Positions 50,055 through 59,013 of a stretch of 64,000 nt of DNA are shown piece by piece. The first letter of the stretch is position 1. Each line of letters begins with the position of its first letter. This DNA is from an uncultured Olsenella sp. (GTDB lineage: Bacteria > Actinomycetota > Coriobacteriia > Coriobacteriales > Atopobiaceae). The notes below the pieces were generated by a model that had not been told where the DNA came from, did not search any database, and saw nothing but the letters and a program-made list of their open reading frames with translations. A program made the translations under genes and the position numbers. Location: the NCBI GenBank assembly GCA_949290055.1, contig CASEQJ010000005.1:1-64000 (forward strand), given 5' to 3'.

Positions 50055-51185
50055 CTAGCGTGCCCGCGCGGCAGCCTCCACCTGGTCGGCAAGGGCGTCG
50101 GCGGCGCGGGACTGGCCCAGGGCGAGCGCCGCCTCGCGCATGGCCGCGCGGCGCGCGGGGTCGTCGAGCAGGCCGAGCAGCGCCTCGGGGAACTCCGGCG
50201 TGTCGATCGCGCCGTCCGCGACGAGCACGGCGGCGCCGGCGTCGGTGAGGAAGCGCGCGTTGGTGGTCTGGTGGTCGGCGGTGGCGTGCGGGTAGGGCAC
50301 GAGCACGCTCGGCACGCCCACGGCGGCGATCTCGGCGATCGAGGACGCGCCGGCGCGGGAGAGCACCAGGTCGGAGGCCGCGAGCGCCTGGCCCATGTTG
50401 GAAATGTAGGGCATCACGCGCCAGCGGATCTGCTCGGCGGGCGTGAGCGCGAGCGCAGACACCGTCTCGTCGAAGCCGTCGGCGCCCGTCGAGTGCACCA
50501 CCACGAGCCCCTCGCGGGAGAGCAGCTCCGCCTTCAGGCGGCGCACCCCCTCGTTCAGGTGGGCGGCGCCGAGCGAGCCCCCAAAGACCAGCAGCATGGT
50601 CTCGTCGTCCTCCACGCCAAAGGCGGCGCGGCCCTCCTCGCGGCTCGCGTGCACCACGCTGCGGCGCACGGGGTTGCCGGTGAGCACCACCGAAGGCGCG
50701 CGCCGCCCCTCGCGCTCGAAGACCGCGCGGGCGGCCGGAACGGAGATGCAGACCGCGGCGGCGTGCGGCGCGAGTGCCTTGTTCGCCAGGCCCGGAACGG
50801 AGTTCTGCTCGTGGAGCACGTAGGGCACGCCAAGGCGGTGGCAGCAGTTGAGCAGCGCCATTTCCACGTAGGCGCCAAACCCCACGGCGACGTCCGGCGC
50901 GCCCTCGGCCGAGAAGAGCCGCGCGATCTCAGCCTGCGCGAGCCGCATGCGGTAGAGCGAGCTCGCCAGCGTCCAGGGCCGCGAGCGGTCGAAGCCGGAG
51001 ACCACGACCGGCACCAGCTCAAAGCCCGCCTCGGGCACGAGCCGCCCCTCGAGCTTGGCCGTCTGCCCGAAGAAGCGCACGTGGTGGCCGCGGTCGCGCA
51101 GCTCCTCGGCCAGCGCGAGCGCGGGGTTTATGTGACCGGCGGTGCCGCCCGCCGCAATCGCGACCTCGAGGTTCTTCTCGGCCAT
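50055..51185 (-). CDS. murG: UDP-GlcNAc:lipid I N-acetylglucosaminyltransferase
   Basis: Makes lipid II from lipid I at the inner membrane face. The 376-residue GT28 enzyme has AIAAGGTAGHINPALALAEEL (10-30), HEQNSVPGLANKAL near 125 and SRAGASSIAEIAAVGVPSVLVPYPHA in the donor domain. It starts 8 bp after ftsW. Confidence 0.96.
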   Translation of the reverse strand: MAEKNLEVAIAAGGTAGHINPALALAEELRDRGHHVRFFGQTAKLEGRLVPEAGFELVPVVVSGFDRSRPWTLASSLYRMRLAQAEIARLFSAEGAPDVAVGFGAYVEMALLNCCHRLGVPYVLHEQNSVPGLANKALAPHAAAVCISVPAARAVFEREGRRAPSVVLTGNPVRRSVVHASREEGRAAFGVEDDETMLLVFGGSLGAAHLNEGVRRLKAELLSREGLVVVHSTGADGFDETVSALALTPAEQIRWRVMPYISNMGQALAASDLVLSRAGASSIAEIAAVGVPSVLVPYPHATADHQTTNARFLTDAGAAVLVADGAIDTPEFPEALLGLLDDPARRAAMREAALALGQSRAADALADQVEAAARAR

Positions 51186-51193
51186 GGCCTCTC

Positions 51194-52591
51194 CTATCGT
51201 CTGGTTCTCGGTCCCTGGTCGCGCCCGCGCAGCCGCTCGGTGGCGCTCGGGCCCAGATCGATCCGCCTGCGTCCGCCGCTCTCGCTCACGCGCCCGCGCG
51301 GCGCGCCGCCCGCGCTACGTCCGCCCTCGACGACGCGCAGGCCGGAGCGGGCGGGCCGCTCGGCGGGGCGCTCGGCGCCGTCGACGGCGCGCAGGGAGCG
51401 CCGCTCGCGGTCGTGGGCCGTCTCCGGCAGGCTCGAGTGCAGCGAGACGGACATGATCAGCCCCACGAGCATGAGGCTCGCTATGATCGAGGAGCCGCCG
51501 TAGCTCACGAACGGAATCGGCTTGCCCGACAGCGGGAAGAAGCCGATCACGCCGAGCACGTTGAGGAACAGCTGCACGAGCACGATCGATGTGCAGCCAG
51601 CCGCGACGAGGCGCCCCGCGAGGTCGGGCGCGTGGCGCGCGATCTCCAGGCCCGCCCACAAGAACAGCAGAAAGCCCGCCAGCACGCCGAGCGTGCCGAG
51701 AAGCCCGCACTCCTCGCCGATCACGGCGAATATGAAGTCGTTGTGCGCCATGGGGAGGTAGCTGTACTTCTGGCGCGAGAAGCCGATCCCGACGCCGAGC
51801 AGGCCGCCCGAGCCAAAGGCGTAAAAGCCCTGAATGAGCTGCCAGCCGTTGCCGTAGGGGTCGGCCCAGGGGTCGAACATGGTGAGGAAGCGCGCGCGAG
51901 AGTAGTCGTCCTTCAGGGAAATGGCGAGAAACCCCGCCGCGGCCACGCCGAGAAACAGGAACAGGTAGCGCTTGGGCACGCCCGCGAGGTAGCCCATGAC
52001 CACCAGCGTGAGGCCGCAGACCATGGTCGTGCCCTTGTCCGGCTGGACAACGATCAGCAGAAGCGGCAGCCCCACGCCGACGCCGAGCAGCGTAATGAAG
52101 TGAGTAAAGTCGATCGTCCCGCGCTCGTAGTAGGACTCGGCCACGTTGGCCGCCGTGAATATGATCGTGATCTTGGCGAACTCGGAGGGCTGCAGGTCAA
52201 AGAAGCCGAGGTTGATCCAGCGGGTCGCGCCCATGCCGTTGTCGGTGCCGAGCACGATGACGGCCGCGAGCAGAGCGACCGTCAGCACCCAGATCGGCAT
52301 GAGGAAGGTGCGGATCCACACGTGGTAGTCGCACCAGGCGAGAAACGCGGCGATCACCGTGCCGATCGCGACGAAGCCGAGCTGGCGCCAGAGGTAGTAG
52401 GCGGCGTCGCCGGTGGAGTTCAGCGCGCTGACCGACGAGGCCGAGAAGACCATGAGCGCCCCAAAGCCCACGAGCACCGCCACGCAGGCGAGAAGGACGA
52501 GGCGCGGGCGCATGAAGCGCTCCGGCACCCCGAAGAGGCTCCTCTGCTCGCGGTCGCGCGACCCGCGCCGCGCGGCGACGCCTCCCGTCAT
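51194..52591 (-). CDS. ftsW: SEDS-family peptidoglycan glycosyltransferase FtsW
   Basis: Polymerises lipid II at the septum with its class B PBP. The 465-residue protein has about ten membrane spans, with RWINLGFFDLQPSEFAK, FMRPRLVLLACVAVLVGFGA, the NDFIFAVIGEECGLLG segment and PFVSYGGSSIIASL. A basic, Arg/Gly-rich cytoplasmic tail of about 85 residues is unusually long. ATG 52591 is preferred; GTG 52600 overlapping the murD stop is possible. Confidence 0.94.
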   Translation of the reverse strand: MTGGVAARRGSRDREQRSLFGVPERFMRPRLVLLACVAVLVGFGALMVFSASSVSALNSTGDAAYYLWRQLGFVAIGTVIAAFLAWCDYHVWIRTFLMPIWVLTVALLAAVIVLGTDNGMGATRWINLGFFDLQPSEFAKITIIFTAANVAESYYERGTIDFTHFITLLGVGVGLPLLLIVVQPDKGTTMVCGLTLVVMGYLAGVPKRYLFLFLGVAAAGFLAISLKDDYSRARFLTMFDPWADPYGNGWQLIQGFYAFGSGGLLGVGIGFSRQKYSYLPMAHNDFIFAVIGEECGLLGTLGVLAGFLLFLWAGLEIARHAPDLAGRLVAAGCTSIVLVQLFLNVLGVIGFFPLSGKPIPFVSYGGSSIIASLMLVGLIMSVSLHSSLPETAHDRERRSLRAVDGAERPAERPARSGLRVVEGGRSAGGAPRGRVSESGGRRRIDLGPSATERLRGRDQGPRTRR

Positions 52592-52596
52592 GGCGC

Positions 52597-54000
52597 TCAC
52601 TCCCCCTCCGCCGCGAGGCCGCGGACGAGGTCCTTGAAGAGCCGTCCGCGCTCGGCCATGTTGGCAAACTCGTCGAACGACGAGCACGCGGGCGAGAGCA
52701 GCACGGTCTCGCCGGGGCGCGCCTGGGCCACGGCGGCGGAGAAGGCCTCGCGCAGGTGCGGCGCGCGGACGACGACGAGGTCCGACGGCTCGGCCTCGAG
52801 GGCGCGCGCGATCCGCTCGCCCGCCTCGCCGAAGCAGACCGCGACGCGGCAGCGCCCGCGCACGGAGTCGGCGAGCGTGCCGAGCTCGGTGCCCTTGTCG
52901 TGGCCGCCGAGCATGAGCACGACCGTGCCAGCGTCAAAGGCGGTGAGCGCCTTCTCCACGGAGTCGACGTTGGTCGCCTTGGAGTCGTTCACAAAGCGCA
53001 CGCCGCCGACCTCGCCGGCCGGCTCTATGCGGTGCTCTATGGGCGAGAAGGACGCGAGGCCGCGGCTCACGTCGGCGGCGTCGACGCCGAGCTCGAGGGC
53101 GACGGTCGCGGCCGCTAGCGCGTTCTCGGCGTTGTGGCGCCCGAAGATCTTGAGCTCCGAGGTGCGCGCGAGCTCTTGCTCCACGCCGCCGCGGCGCACG
53201 ACGAGCGCGTCGCCGCGCAGGAAGGCGGCGTCGGCGGAGTCCGGCTCGCCCGCCACGCTGAGGCGGCAGACCACGATTCCGCGGCGCTCGGCGCGCTCGG
53301 CGACCCCGCGGCACCAGGCGTCGTCGACCGAGACCACGGCGAGCTCGCCCGGGGCGAGGTTGGCGAGGGCGCGCTCCTTGGCGGCGGCGTAGGCCTCCAT
53401 GGTGTGGTGCCACTCGAGGTGGTCGGGCGTGACGTTGAGCAGCACCGCCACGCGCGGGTGGAACAGGCGCGTCGTGGCGAGCTGGAAGCTCGAGAGCTCG
53501 GCGACGAACCAGCTGCCCGGCTCGCGGCGCGAGATCGCGTCGGTGGGCGGCAGGCCAATGTTTCCGACCGACTCGGCCGCGAGGCCGCCCTCGCGCAGGA
53601 GGTGCGTCGCGAGCGAGGTGGTGGTGGTTTTGCCGTTGGTGCCCGTTATGGCGACCCAGCGCTCGGGGCTCTCGCGCCACGCGAGCTCCGGCTCGCCGAC
53701 CACCTCCGCCGCGCACGAGGCGGCGCTCAGGAAGAAGTCCGAGGTGTCGGGTATGCCCGGCGACGCCACGGCGAGGTCGAAGCTCCCGCTGACCTCGTCG
53801 GTCCCGCAGACCACGGTGACGCCGAGCGCCTCGAGCTCGCGGGTCTTCTCGCCCGGCGCCGAGGAGGCGCCCCCGTAGAGGGTCACCGAGCTCACGCGCT
53901 CCGGCATGAGCGAGGCGAGGTAGCGCGCCACCGACTCGCCGGTGCGGCCGAGGCCGAGCACCAGCGCGTCACCGAGGCGACCCTGCGAGCTGACGGTCAT
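52597..54000 (-). CDS. murD: UDP-N-acetylmuramoylalanine--D-glutamate ligase
   Basis: Adds D-Glu to UDP-MurNAc-L-Ala. The 467-residue Mur ligase has DALVLGLGRTGESVARYL, AITGTNGKTTTTSLATHLL (ATP loop), LNVTPDHLEWH, GRHNAENALAAATVALELG and FVNDSKATNVDSVEKAL. ATG 54000 chosen (GGGGGTGG upstream); a GTG nine bases upstream is possible. It sits between mraY and ftsW as in most dcw clusters. Confidence 0.95.
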   Translation of the reverse strand: MTVSSQGRLGDALVLGLGRTGESVARYLASLMPERVSSVTLYGGASSAPGEKTRELEALGVTVVCGTDEVSGSFDLAVASPGIPDTSDFFLSAASCAAEVVGEPELAWRESPERWVAITGTNGKTTTTSLATHLLREGGLAAESVGNIGLPPTDAISRREPGSWFVAELSSFQLATTRLFHPRVAVLLNVTPDHLEWHHTMEAYAAAKERALANLAPGELAVVSVDDAWCRGVAERAERRGIVVCRLSVAGEPDSADAAFLRGDALVVRRGGVEQELARTSELKIFGRHNAENALAAATVALELGVDAADVSRGLASFSPIEHRIEPAGEVGGVRFVNDSKATNVDSVEKALTAFDAGTVVLMLGGHDKGTELGTLADSVRGRCRVAVCFGEAGERIARALEAEPSDLVVVRAPHLREAFSAAVAQARPGETVLLSPACSSFDEFANMAERGRLFKDLVRGLAAEGE

Positions 54001-54013
54001 TCTCGCCACCCCC

Positions 54014-55045
54014 CTAGCCCAGCTGGAAGTAGAGGGCGAAGCCGAGCGCGGCGAAGGCGGCCGAGACGATCCAGAACCTCACGACGACCTTGTTCTCCTT
54101 CCACCCGAGCTTCTCGAAGTGGTGGTGGATCGGCGCCATGAGGAACACGCGCTTGCCCGTGAGCTTGAAGCTTATGACCTGGATCATGACCGAGAGGGCC
54201 TCGACTATGAACAGGCCGCCCATGATCAGCGACGTGACCTCGGTCTTGGTGAGGACGGCGAGCGCGGCGAAGGCGGCGCCGAGGGCGAGCGAGCCCGTGT
54301 CGCCCATGAAGATCGAGGCGGGGTAGCAGTTGTGCCAGAGGAAGCCGACGCAGGAGCCGGCGATCGCGGCGGCAAAGATCGCAAGGTCGAGCTCGTTGTA
54401 GCGGTAGGCGACCATGGCCATGACGAGCATGACGACCATGGTGCAGCCGCCCGCCAAGCCGTCCAGGCCGTCGGTGAGGTTGACGGCGTTGGAGAGCCCG
54501 GCCATGAGCAGGAAGACGAAGAAGAGGTAGATCCAGGGAACGGTGACGGTGGCGCCGCCCACCTCCAGGGTGGTGGAGAGCACGCCGAGGTCGAGCACGA
54601 GCCCGCCCGGGAAGGCGACCGCGGGCGCGATTCCGCAGACGTTGACCGAGACGAGGCAGAAGGCGACCGAAATGAGGATCAGCCCCGCCATTTTCTGGGA
54701 CGGGGTGAGGCCGAGGGAGCGGCCGTGCGCGACGCTCTCTATGTCGTCGAGCAGCCCCAGCGAGCCGGTGACGAGCATGGCGCCGATCGCGAGGACCAGC
54801 CCCGGCGTCCACTGGGCAATGAGGGCGCAGGTGACGACGACGCCGAGCAGGATCACCACGCCGCCCATGGTGGGCGTGCCCTGCTTGACCAGGTGGCGCT
54901 GCGGGCCGTCCGCGCGAATCTGCTGGCCGACGCCCTCGTGGCGCATGAGCCTAATGAAGAGCGGCATGAGCAGGCCGGTCACGAGCGCTGCCACGCCGAC
55001 GGCGAGAAACACCTGGTAGGTGGGATAGGCGGGATTTCCGATCAT
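54014..55045 (-). CDS. mraY: Phospho-N-acetylmuramoyl-pentapeptide-transferase
   Basis: Transfers phospho-MurNAc-pentapeptide to undecaprenyl phosphate to give lipid I. A 343-residue polytopic membrane protein with TPTMGGVVILLG (55-66), AVNLTDGLDGLAGGC and FMGDTGSLALGAAFAAL, plus APIHHHFEKLGW near the end. Its ATG overlaps the murF stop by one base. Confidence 0.96.
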   Translation of the reverse strand: MIGNPAYPTYQVFLAVGVAALVTGLLMPLFIRLMRHEGVGQQIRADGPQRHLVKQGTPTMGGVVILLGVVVTCALIAQWTPGLVLAIGAMLVTGSLGLLDDIESVAHGRSLGLTPSQKMAGLILISVAFCLVSVNVCGIAPAVAFPGGLVLDLGVLSTTLEVGGATVTVPWIYLFFVFLLMAGLSNAVNLTDGLDGLAGGCTMVVMLVMAMVAYRYNELDLAIFAAAIAGSCVGFLWHNCYPASIFMGDTGSLALGAAFAALAVLTKTEVTSLIMGGLFIVEALSVMIQVISFKLTGKRVFLMAPIHHHFEKLGWKENKVVVRFWIVSAAFAALGFALYFQLG

Positions 55046-56481
55046 TATGCGAGCACTCCCCTCACGAAGCTGTCGAGCCCGGCGGCGCGCGAGGCCTTCA
55101 CCAGGACGAGGTCTCCCGCGCCGAGCACGGGGCCGATCACGCGGACGGCGTCTTCCACCGTGGCGAGGCGCTCAATGGCGTCCTCCGAGAGGCCCATGGT
55201 CCGCGCGGCCTCCGCCATGTCGTCGGCGAGCTCGCCGCCGACGAGGACGAGCAAATCGACGCCCTTGGCCGCCGCGTAGGCGCCCACGTAGCCGTGCAGG
55301 CGCGCGGCCTCGTCGCCGAGCTCGCCCATTTCCCCGAGCACCGCGACGCGCCGACCCTCGCACGCCATGGTGGCGAGCACGTCGAGGGAGGCAGCCATGG
55401 AGGCGGGGGCGGCGTTGTAGGAGTCGTCGATCACGCGGGCGCCCGAGGCGGCCGTGCGGATCTCCAGGCGCATGCGCGTGCGTGGCATGTCCTCGATCGC
55501 CGCGAGGGCGCGGTCGCGGTCGAGCCCCGCGCGCCAGACGAGCGCGAGGGCGAGCAGAAGGTCGTCTGCGGGGGCGCGGCCCGGCATGGGCAGGCGCGCC
55601 TCGCCGTGCCAGCCGTCGGCGCAGGCAAGGCCCACGGTGGCGCGACCCTCCTCGTCCAGCGAGATCGAGGCGCGGCGCACCGCGTCCTTCTCGCCCTGGC
55701 CCGCCTCGATCACCTCGACGCCGGCGGGACGCGCAAAGCCGTCGGCGATCAGCGGCGTGAAGTCGCCGGAGGACAGGAGCGCGAGCGCCGGGTCGAGCCC
55801 GCAGGCGGCGCGCATGCCGCTGACGATCTCGGCCTTGGCCCGGGCAATGTTCTCGCGGCTGCCGAGAAGGCCAATGTGGCTCGTGCCGACGTTGGTGACG
55901 CAGGCGAGCGTGGGCTCGCAGGCGGCGCTCAGGCGGCTGATCTCGCCGGCGTGGTTCATGCCGAGCTCGCAGACGAGCACCTCGGCGTCGTCGGGGGCCG
56001 AGAGCACCGTGAGCGGCAGGCCGATCAGGTTGTTGAGGTTGCCGCGGGTCGCGTGCGTGCGGCGCTGCGAGCCAAAGGCGGCGGCGAGCATGTCCTTGGT
56101 CGTGGTCTTGCCGACCGAGCCCGTGACGCCCACGACGAGCCACTCGGGGTGGTCCTCGCGCACGCGGCGGGCCAGGCGCAGGAGGAACTTCTCGCAGTCG
56201 TCGCCCTCGGCGCGCAGCAGCGAGCAGCCGAGGGAGGCGAGCTCGGAGACGGTCTTCTCGTCCACGTCGGCGGACGCCACGACGGCGGCGGCGCCCTGGC
56301 GCGCGGCGGCGGCGAGGTAGGCGTTGCCGTCCACGCGCTCGCCCGCAAAGGCGACGAAGAGGGTGCCCTCCCCCGCCTCGCGGGAGTCTATGAGCGCCTC
56401 GCGGCTCACCTCGCGCGCGCCCTCGACGAGCAGGGTCGCGCCCGTGGCGGCGGCTATGTCGGATACGCTCAGGTGAATCAT
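55045..56481 (-). CDS. murF: UDP-MurNAc-tripeptide--D-alanyl-D-alanine ligase
   Basis: Adds D-Ala-D-Ala to complete the pentapeptide. The 478-residue protein has VGVTGSVGKTTTKDMLAAA (ATP loop), TRGNLNNLIGLPLTVL, CELGMNHAGEISRLS, and RVIDDSYNAAPASMAASLDVL. The gene directly follows the PBP gene (12-bp gap); murE, which usually stands there, is missing. Confidence 0.95.
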   Translation of the reverse strand: MIHLSVSDIAAATGATLLVEGAREVSREALIDSREAGEGTLFVAFAGERVDGNAYLAAAARQGAAAVVASADVDEKTVSELASLGCSLLRAEGDDCEKFLLRLARRVREDHPEWLVVGVTGSVGKTTTKDMLAAAFGSQRRTHATRGNLNNLIGLPLTVLSAPDDAEVLVCELGMNHAGEISRLSAACEPTLACVTNVGTSHIGLLGSRENIARAKAEIVSGMRAACGLDPALALLSSGDFTPLIADGFARPAGVEVIEAGQGEKDAVRRASISLDEEGRATVGLACADGWHGEARLPMPGRAPADDLLLALALVWRAGLDRDRALAAIEDMPRTRMRLEIRTAASGARVIDDSYNAAPASMAASLDVLATMACEGRRVAVLGEMGELGDEAARLHGYVGAYAAAKGVDLLVLVGGELADDMAEAARTMGLSEDAIERLATVEDAVRVIGPVLGAGDLVLVKASRAAGLDSFVRGVLA

Positions 56482-56493
56482 GTCTCACTCCGT

Positions 56494-58278
56494 TCAGGAC
56501 GCACTTGCCACGCCCAGTATGCCGAGCGCCTGCTGCGCGATCTCGTGGAACGCGACGCCGGCGGAGCTGGACGAGAGGTAGGGCGTGTTGTTGAGGCCCA
56601 CGTAGACGAGCAGCTGCGGGTCGTCGGCGTTGGCGAACGCGCACAGGGACGAGACGAAGGAGTTCTTCCGGTAGCCGCCGCTCTCGTCGGCCTGCTCGCC
56701 GGTGCCGGTCTTGCCCGCCATGTCGTACCCCTCGACGAGGCCGGTCGTGCCCGAGCCCTCGGTCATGACCCCCCGCATCATCTCAATCTCCTGGGCGACG
56801 GTCTCCTTCGAGACGACCCGCTCGCCCGTCGGCCACTCGACCTCCTCCTCACCACGATACACGAGAAAGTGGGGCGTGCACGGGACGCCGCCGTTGGCGA
56901 CGGCGCCGAAGGCGCGCACGATCTGGACCAGGGGGACCGCGAGTCCCTGCCCAAACGCCATGGAGCCCGCGGTGGCGCCGTCGTACTCGTCGAGCGTGCG
57001 CACGATTCCGTCGACCTCGCCGGGGAAGTCGATCCCGGTCTTGTGGCCGATCCCGTAGCGCTCGACGCCCTCCGAGAAGGTCTTGGCGCCTATGACGTCC
57101 TGGACGAGCTGGGCCATGGCGGTGTTCGACGAGCGGACGAGCATGTCGCGGACGCTCATGCTCATGGCGTAGTCGCGCCCGTCGACGTCGGTCACGACGT
57201 CGCTGCCGACCGTCACCTGCGCCGGGACGTTGTAGACGGTGTCCTTGGTGAACAGGCCCGCCTCGATGCCGATCGAGGTGGTGAGGACCTTGAAGAGCGA
57301 GCCCGGCTCGAAGGAGCTCGAGACGAGCTTGAGGTTGAGCGAGGCGGGGTCCTCTATGTTGGAGAAGTCGGGAAGCGGCGTCGAGCAGGCGGCGAGCACC
57401 TCGCCCGAGCGCGGGTCGGTGACCATGACGGAGCCGGACTCGGCCGAGTAGGTCTTCGCGGCCTCGACGATCACGCCCTCGCAGAGCTCCTGGAGGTCGA
57501 CGTCAATGGAAATGACGAGGTCGGTGCCGTCCTTGGCCTCCGTCACCTGCGAGGCGCCGCCGGCGATCGGGGTCCCGTCGAGGCCGGTCTCCATGAGCAT
57601 CTCCCCGTCGGTGCCGGTCAGGACGTCGTCGTAGTAGAGCTCGAGGCCGGAGAGCCCCGTTCCCTCGGTGCCGACGTAGCCTATGACCTGTGCGGCGGTC
57701 GTGCCGTAGGGGTAGACGCGCTTGGTGTCGGTGAGGAAGTAGACGCCGGCGAGCTCCTTCTTGGCGAGCTCGTCGGCAAGCTCCTCGGCAATCTCCTGGT
57801 CGACCTTCTGGGCAAGGTAGACGAAGGTCGTGTCCTCGGTGAGGAGGTCCATGTAGTCGAGCTTCTCGCCACCGAGGAAGCGGACGAGAAGCTCGGCGAC
57901 GCCCGAGGGGTCCGTGACGGCCTTGGGGTTGGCGTAGACGGTCTCGCACTCGACGCTCATGGCGAGGACGTTGCCGTTGCGGTCGTAGATCGTCCCGCGC
58001 ATGGCGTGCAGCGTCACCTTGTTGGTCCGCTGGTTCGTGGCGGCGGCGGAGTACTCGTCGTGCTTGAGGAGCTGAAGGAAGGCGAGGCGCCCGGCAACGA
58101 CGGCCGCAAGGGCGAGGAAGATCTTTCTCGTCACGGATATGCCGGCGTCGGCGCCGCCCGAGCCTCCCCCGCCCGGGCGCGAGGCGCGCACGCGGTAACG
58201 CGCACGAGAGGCCTCGTCGTACGAGGCCTCCTCACGGGTTCGCCGGCCGCGCCGGCTCTGTCTGTCCCTGCTGCTCAC
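56494..58278 (-). CDS. ftsI: Class B penicillin-binding protein (FtsI/PBP2-type)
   Basis: Septal transpeptidase that cross-links peptidoglycan. 594 residues: basic cytoplasmic tail, one span near residue 50 (KIFLALAAVVAGRLAFLQLL), a dimerisation domain, and the penicillin-binding domain with SSFEPGSLFKV (SxxK), SSNTAM (SxN) and AGKTGTGEQ (KTG). No PASTA repeats. Partner of FtsW. Starts 11 bp after the FtsL-like gene. Confidence 0.93.
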   Translation of the reverse strand: MSSRDRQSRRGRRTREEASYDEASRARYRVRASRPGGGGSGGADAGISVTRKIFLALAAVVAGRLAFLQLLKHDEYSAAATNQRTNKVTLHAMRGTIYDRNGNVLAMSVECETVYANPKAVTDPSGVAELLVRFLGGEKLDYMDLLTEDTTFVYLAQKVDQEIAEELADELAKKELAGVYFLTDTKRVYPYGTTAAQVIGYVGTEGTGLSGLELYYDDVLTGTDGEMLMETGLDGTPIAGGASQVTEAKDGTDLVISIDVDLQELCEGVIVEAAKTYSAESGSVMVTDPRSGEVLAACSTPLPDFSNIEDPASLNLKLVSSSFEPGSLFKVLTTSIGIEAGLFTKDTVYNVPAQVTVGSDVVTDVDGRDYAMSMSVRDMLVRSSNTAMAQLVQDVIGAKTFSEGVERYGIGHKTGIDFPGEVDGIVRTLDEYDGATAGSMAFGQGLAVPLVQIVRAFGAVANGGVPCTPHFLVYRGEEEVEWPTGERVVSKETVAQEIEMMRGVMTEGSGTTGLVEGYDMAGKTGTGEQADESGGYRKNSFVSSLCAFANADDPQLLVYVGLNNTPYLSSSSAGVAFHEIAQQALGILGVASAS

Positions 58279-58289
58279 AGGTAGAGAGT

Positions 58290-58760
58290 CTACGACATGT
58301 CAGCCTGCGCGACGCCGTCTTCGGCCGTCTGCGCAGCATCCCCATCAGCCCCCGCGACGTCGACCGTCACCGAGCTGCCGGGCAGCACCATGCCGTAGTT
58401 CTGCGTGGCTATGCGGGAGATCCGGGAGTTGCTCGAGAGGACGGAGCGCTGGACCCTCAGCTGGTCGTTGAGCGTGGTCGTCTCCTCGATCTGGGCGGTG
58501 AGCTCGGAGTTGGAGCTCAGGAGGGAGACGGTGGCGGAGACGAGGCAGACGCGGGCCATGCCGAGGGCGATTATCGCCACCGCGACCAGGACGGCGGTGC
58601 GCAGCCGCGCGACGAAGGTCGGCGAGACGCCGGAGCGCGCCTGGGCGTCGAGGCCGCCACCGGTGACCACCTCGAAGGAGGGGGCGTTGCGCTGCTCGAG
58701 GAGTTCTCGTCTCCTCTCGGCCACGTCCATGCTGTATGCCTCTGACCCCTGGTACCTCAT
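58290..58760 (-). CDS. ftsL: FtsL-like septum protein
   Basis: A 156-residue bitopic protein: an N-terminal cytoplasmic part of about 50 residues, one span (AVLVAVAIIALGMARVCLV), then a coiled-coil-like segment (SNSELTAQIEETTTLNDQLR) with a periplasmic tail. Size, topology and position between rsmH and ftsI fit FtsL, which is too divergent for firm motif-based naming. A 250-bp regulatory-looking region lies upstream. Confidence 0.75.
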   Translation of the reverse strand: MRYQGSEAYSMDVAERRRELLEQRNAPSFEVVTGGGLDAQARSGVSPTFVARLRTAVLVAVAIIALGMARVCLVSATVSLLSSNSELTAQIEETTTLNDQLRVQRSVLSSNSRISRIATQNYGMVLPGSSVTVDVAGADGDAAQTAEDGVAQADMS

Positions 58761-58825
58761 GACAACTTCCTCGAAACGTCGGCCGAGCGGCCGATGGACT
58801 TTACGTGTGGCAGGTACGCTGGGAA

Positions 58826-58876
58826 CTTGAGGGTTACTTGATACTTATCCTCAAGGTGTGCTTAAGCGACCTTAAG
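58826..58876. promoter_or_regulatory. CTTGAG/CTTAAG half-sites upstream of ftsL
   Basis: CTTGAG (58826), CTTGAT (58837), CTCAAG (58850), CTTAAG (58861) and CTTAAG (58871) occur at 10- to 13-bp steps, some facing each other. They lie between ftsL and the phased AACGAAC array and could bind a regulator on one face of the helix. An AT-rich GATAAGTATCAAG on the minus strand within this stretch may contain a -10. Confidence 0.4.
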
Positions 58877-58899
58877 AGTTCCTCTAGAGATGGTTGATA

Positions 58900-58960
58900 G
58901 TTCGTTCAGTGTTCGTTGGTAGTGCGTTTAGGGTTCGTTGTAGTGCGTTAGTGCTTCGTT
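58900..58960. repeat. 11-bp-phased direct repeat upstream of ftsL
   Basis: GTTCGTT or GTGCGTT (minus strand AACGAAC/AACGCAC) recurs at 58900, 58911, 58922, 58933, 58943 and, as CTTCGTT, 58954. The spacing is 11, 11, 11, 10 and 11 bp, one helical turn each. This arrangement suggests cooperative protein binding in the rsmH-ftsL gap. Confidence 0.75.
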
Positions 58961-59013
58961 TCTCTCTCGCTCTCATAGACGGCTTGCGCCGGCTACGACA
59001 CCTTGGGTCCCTC

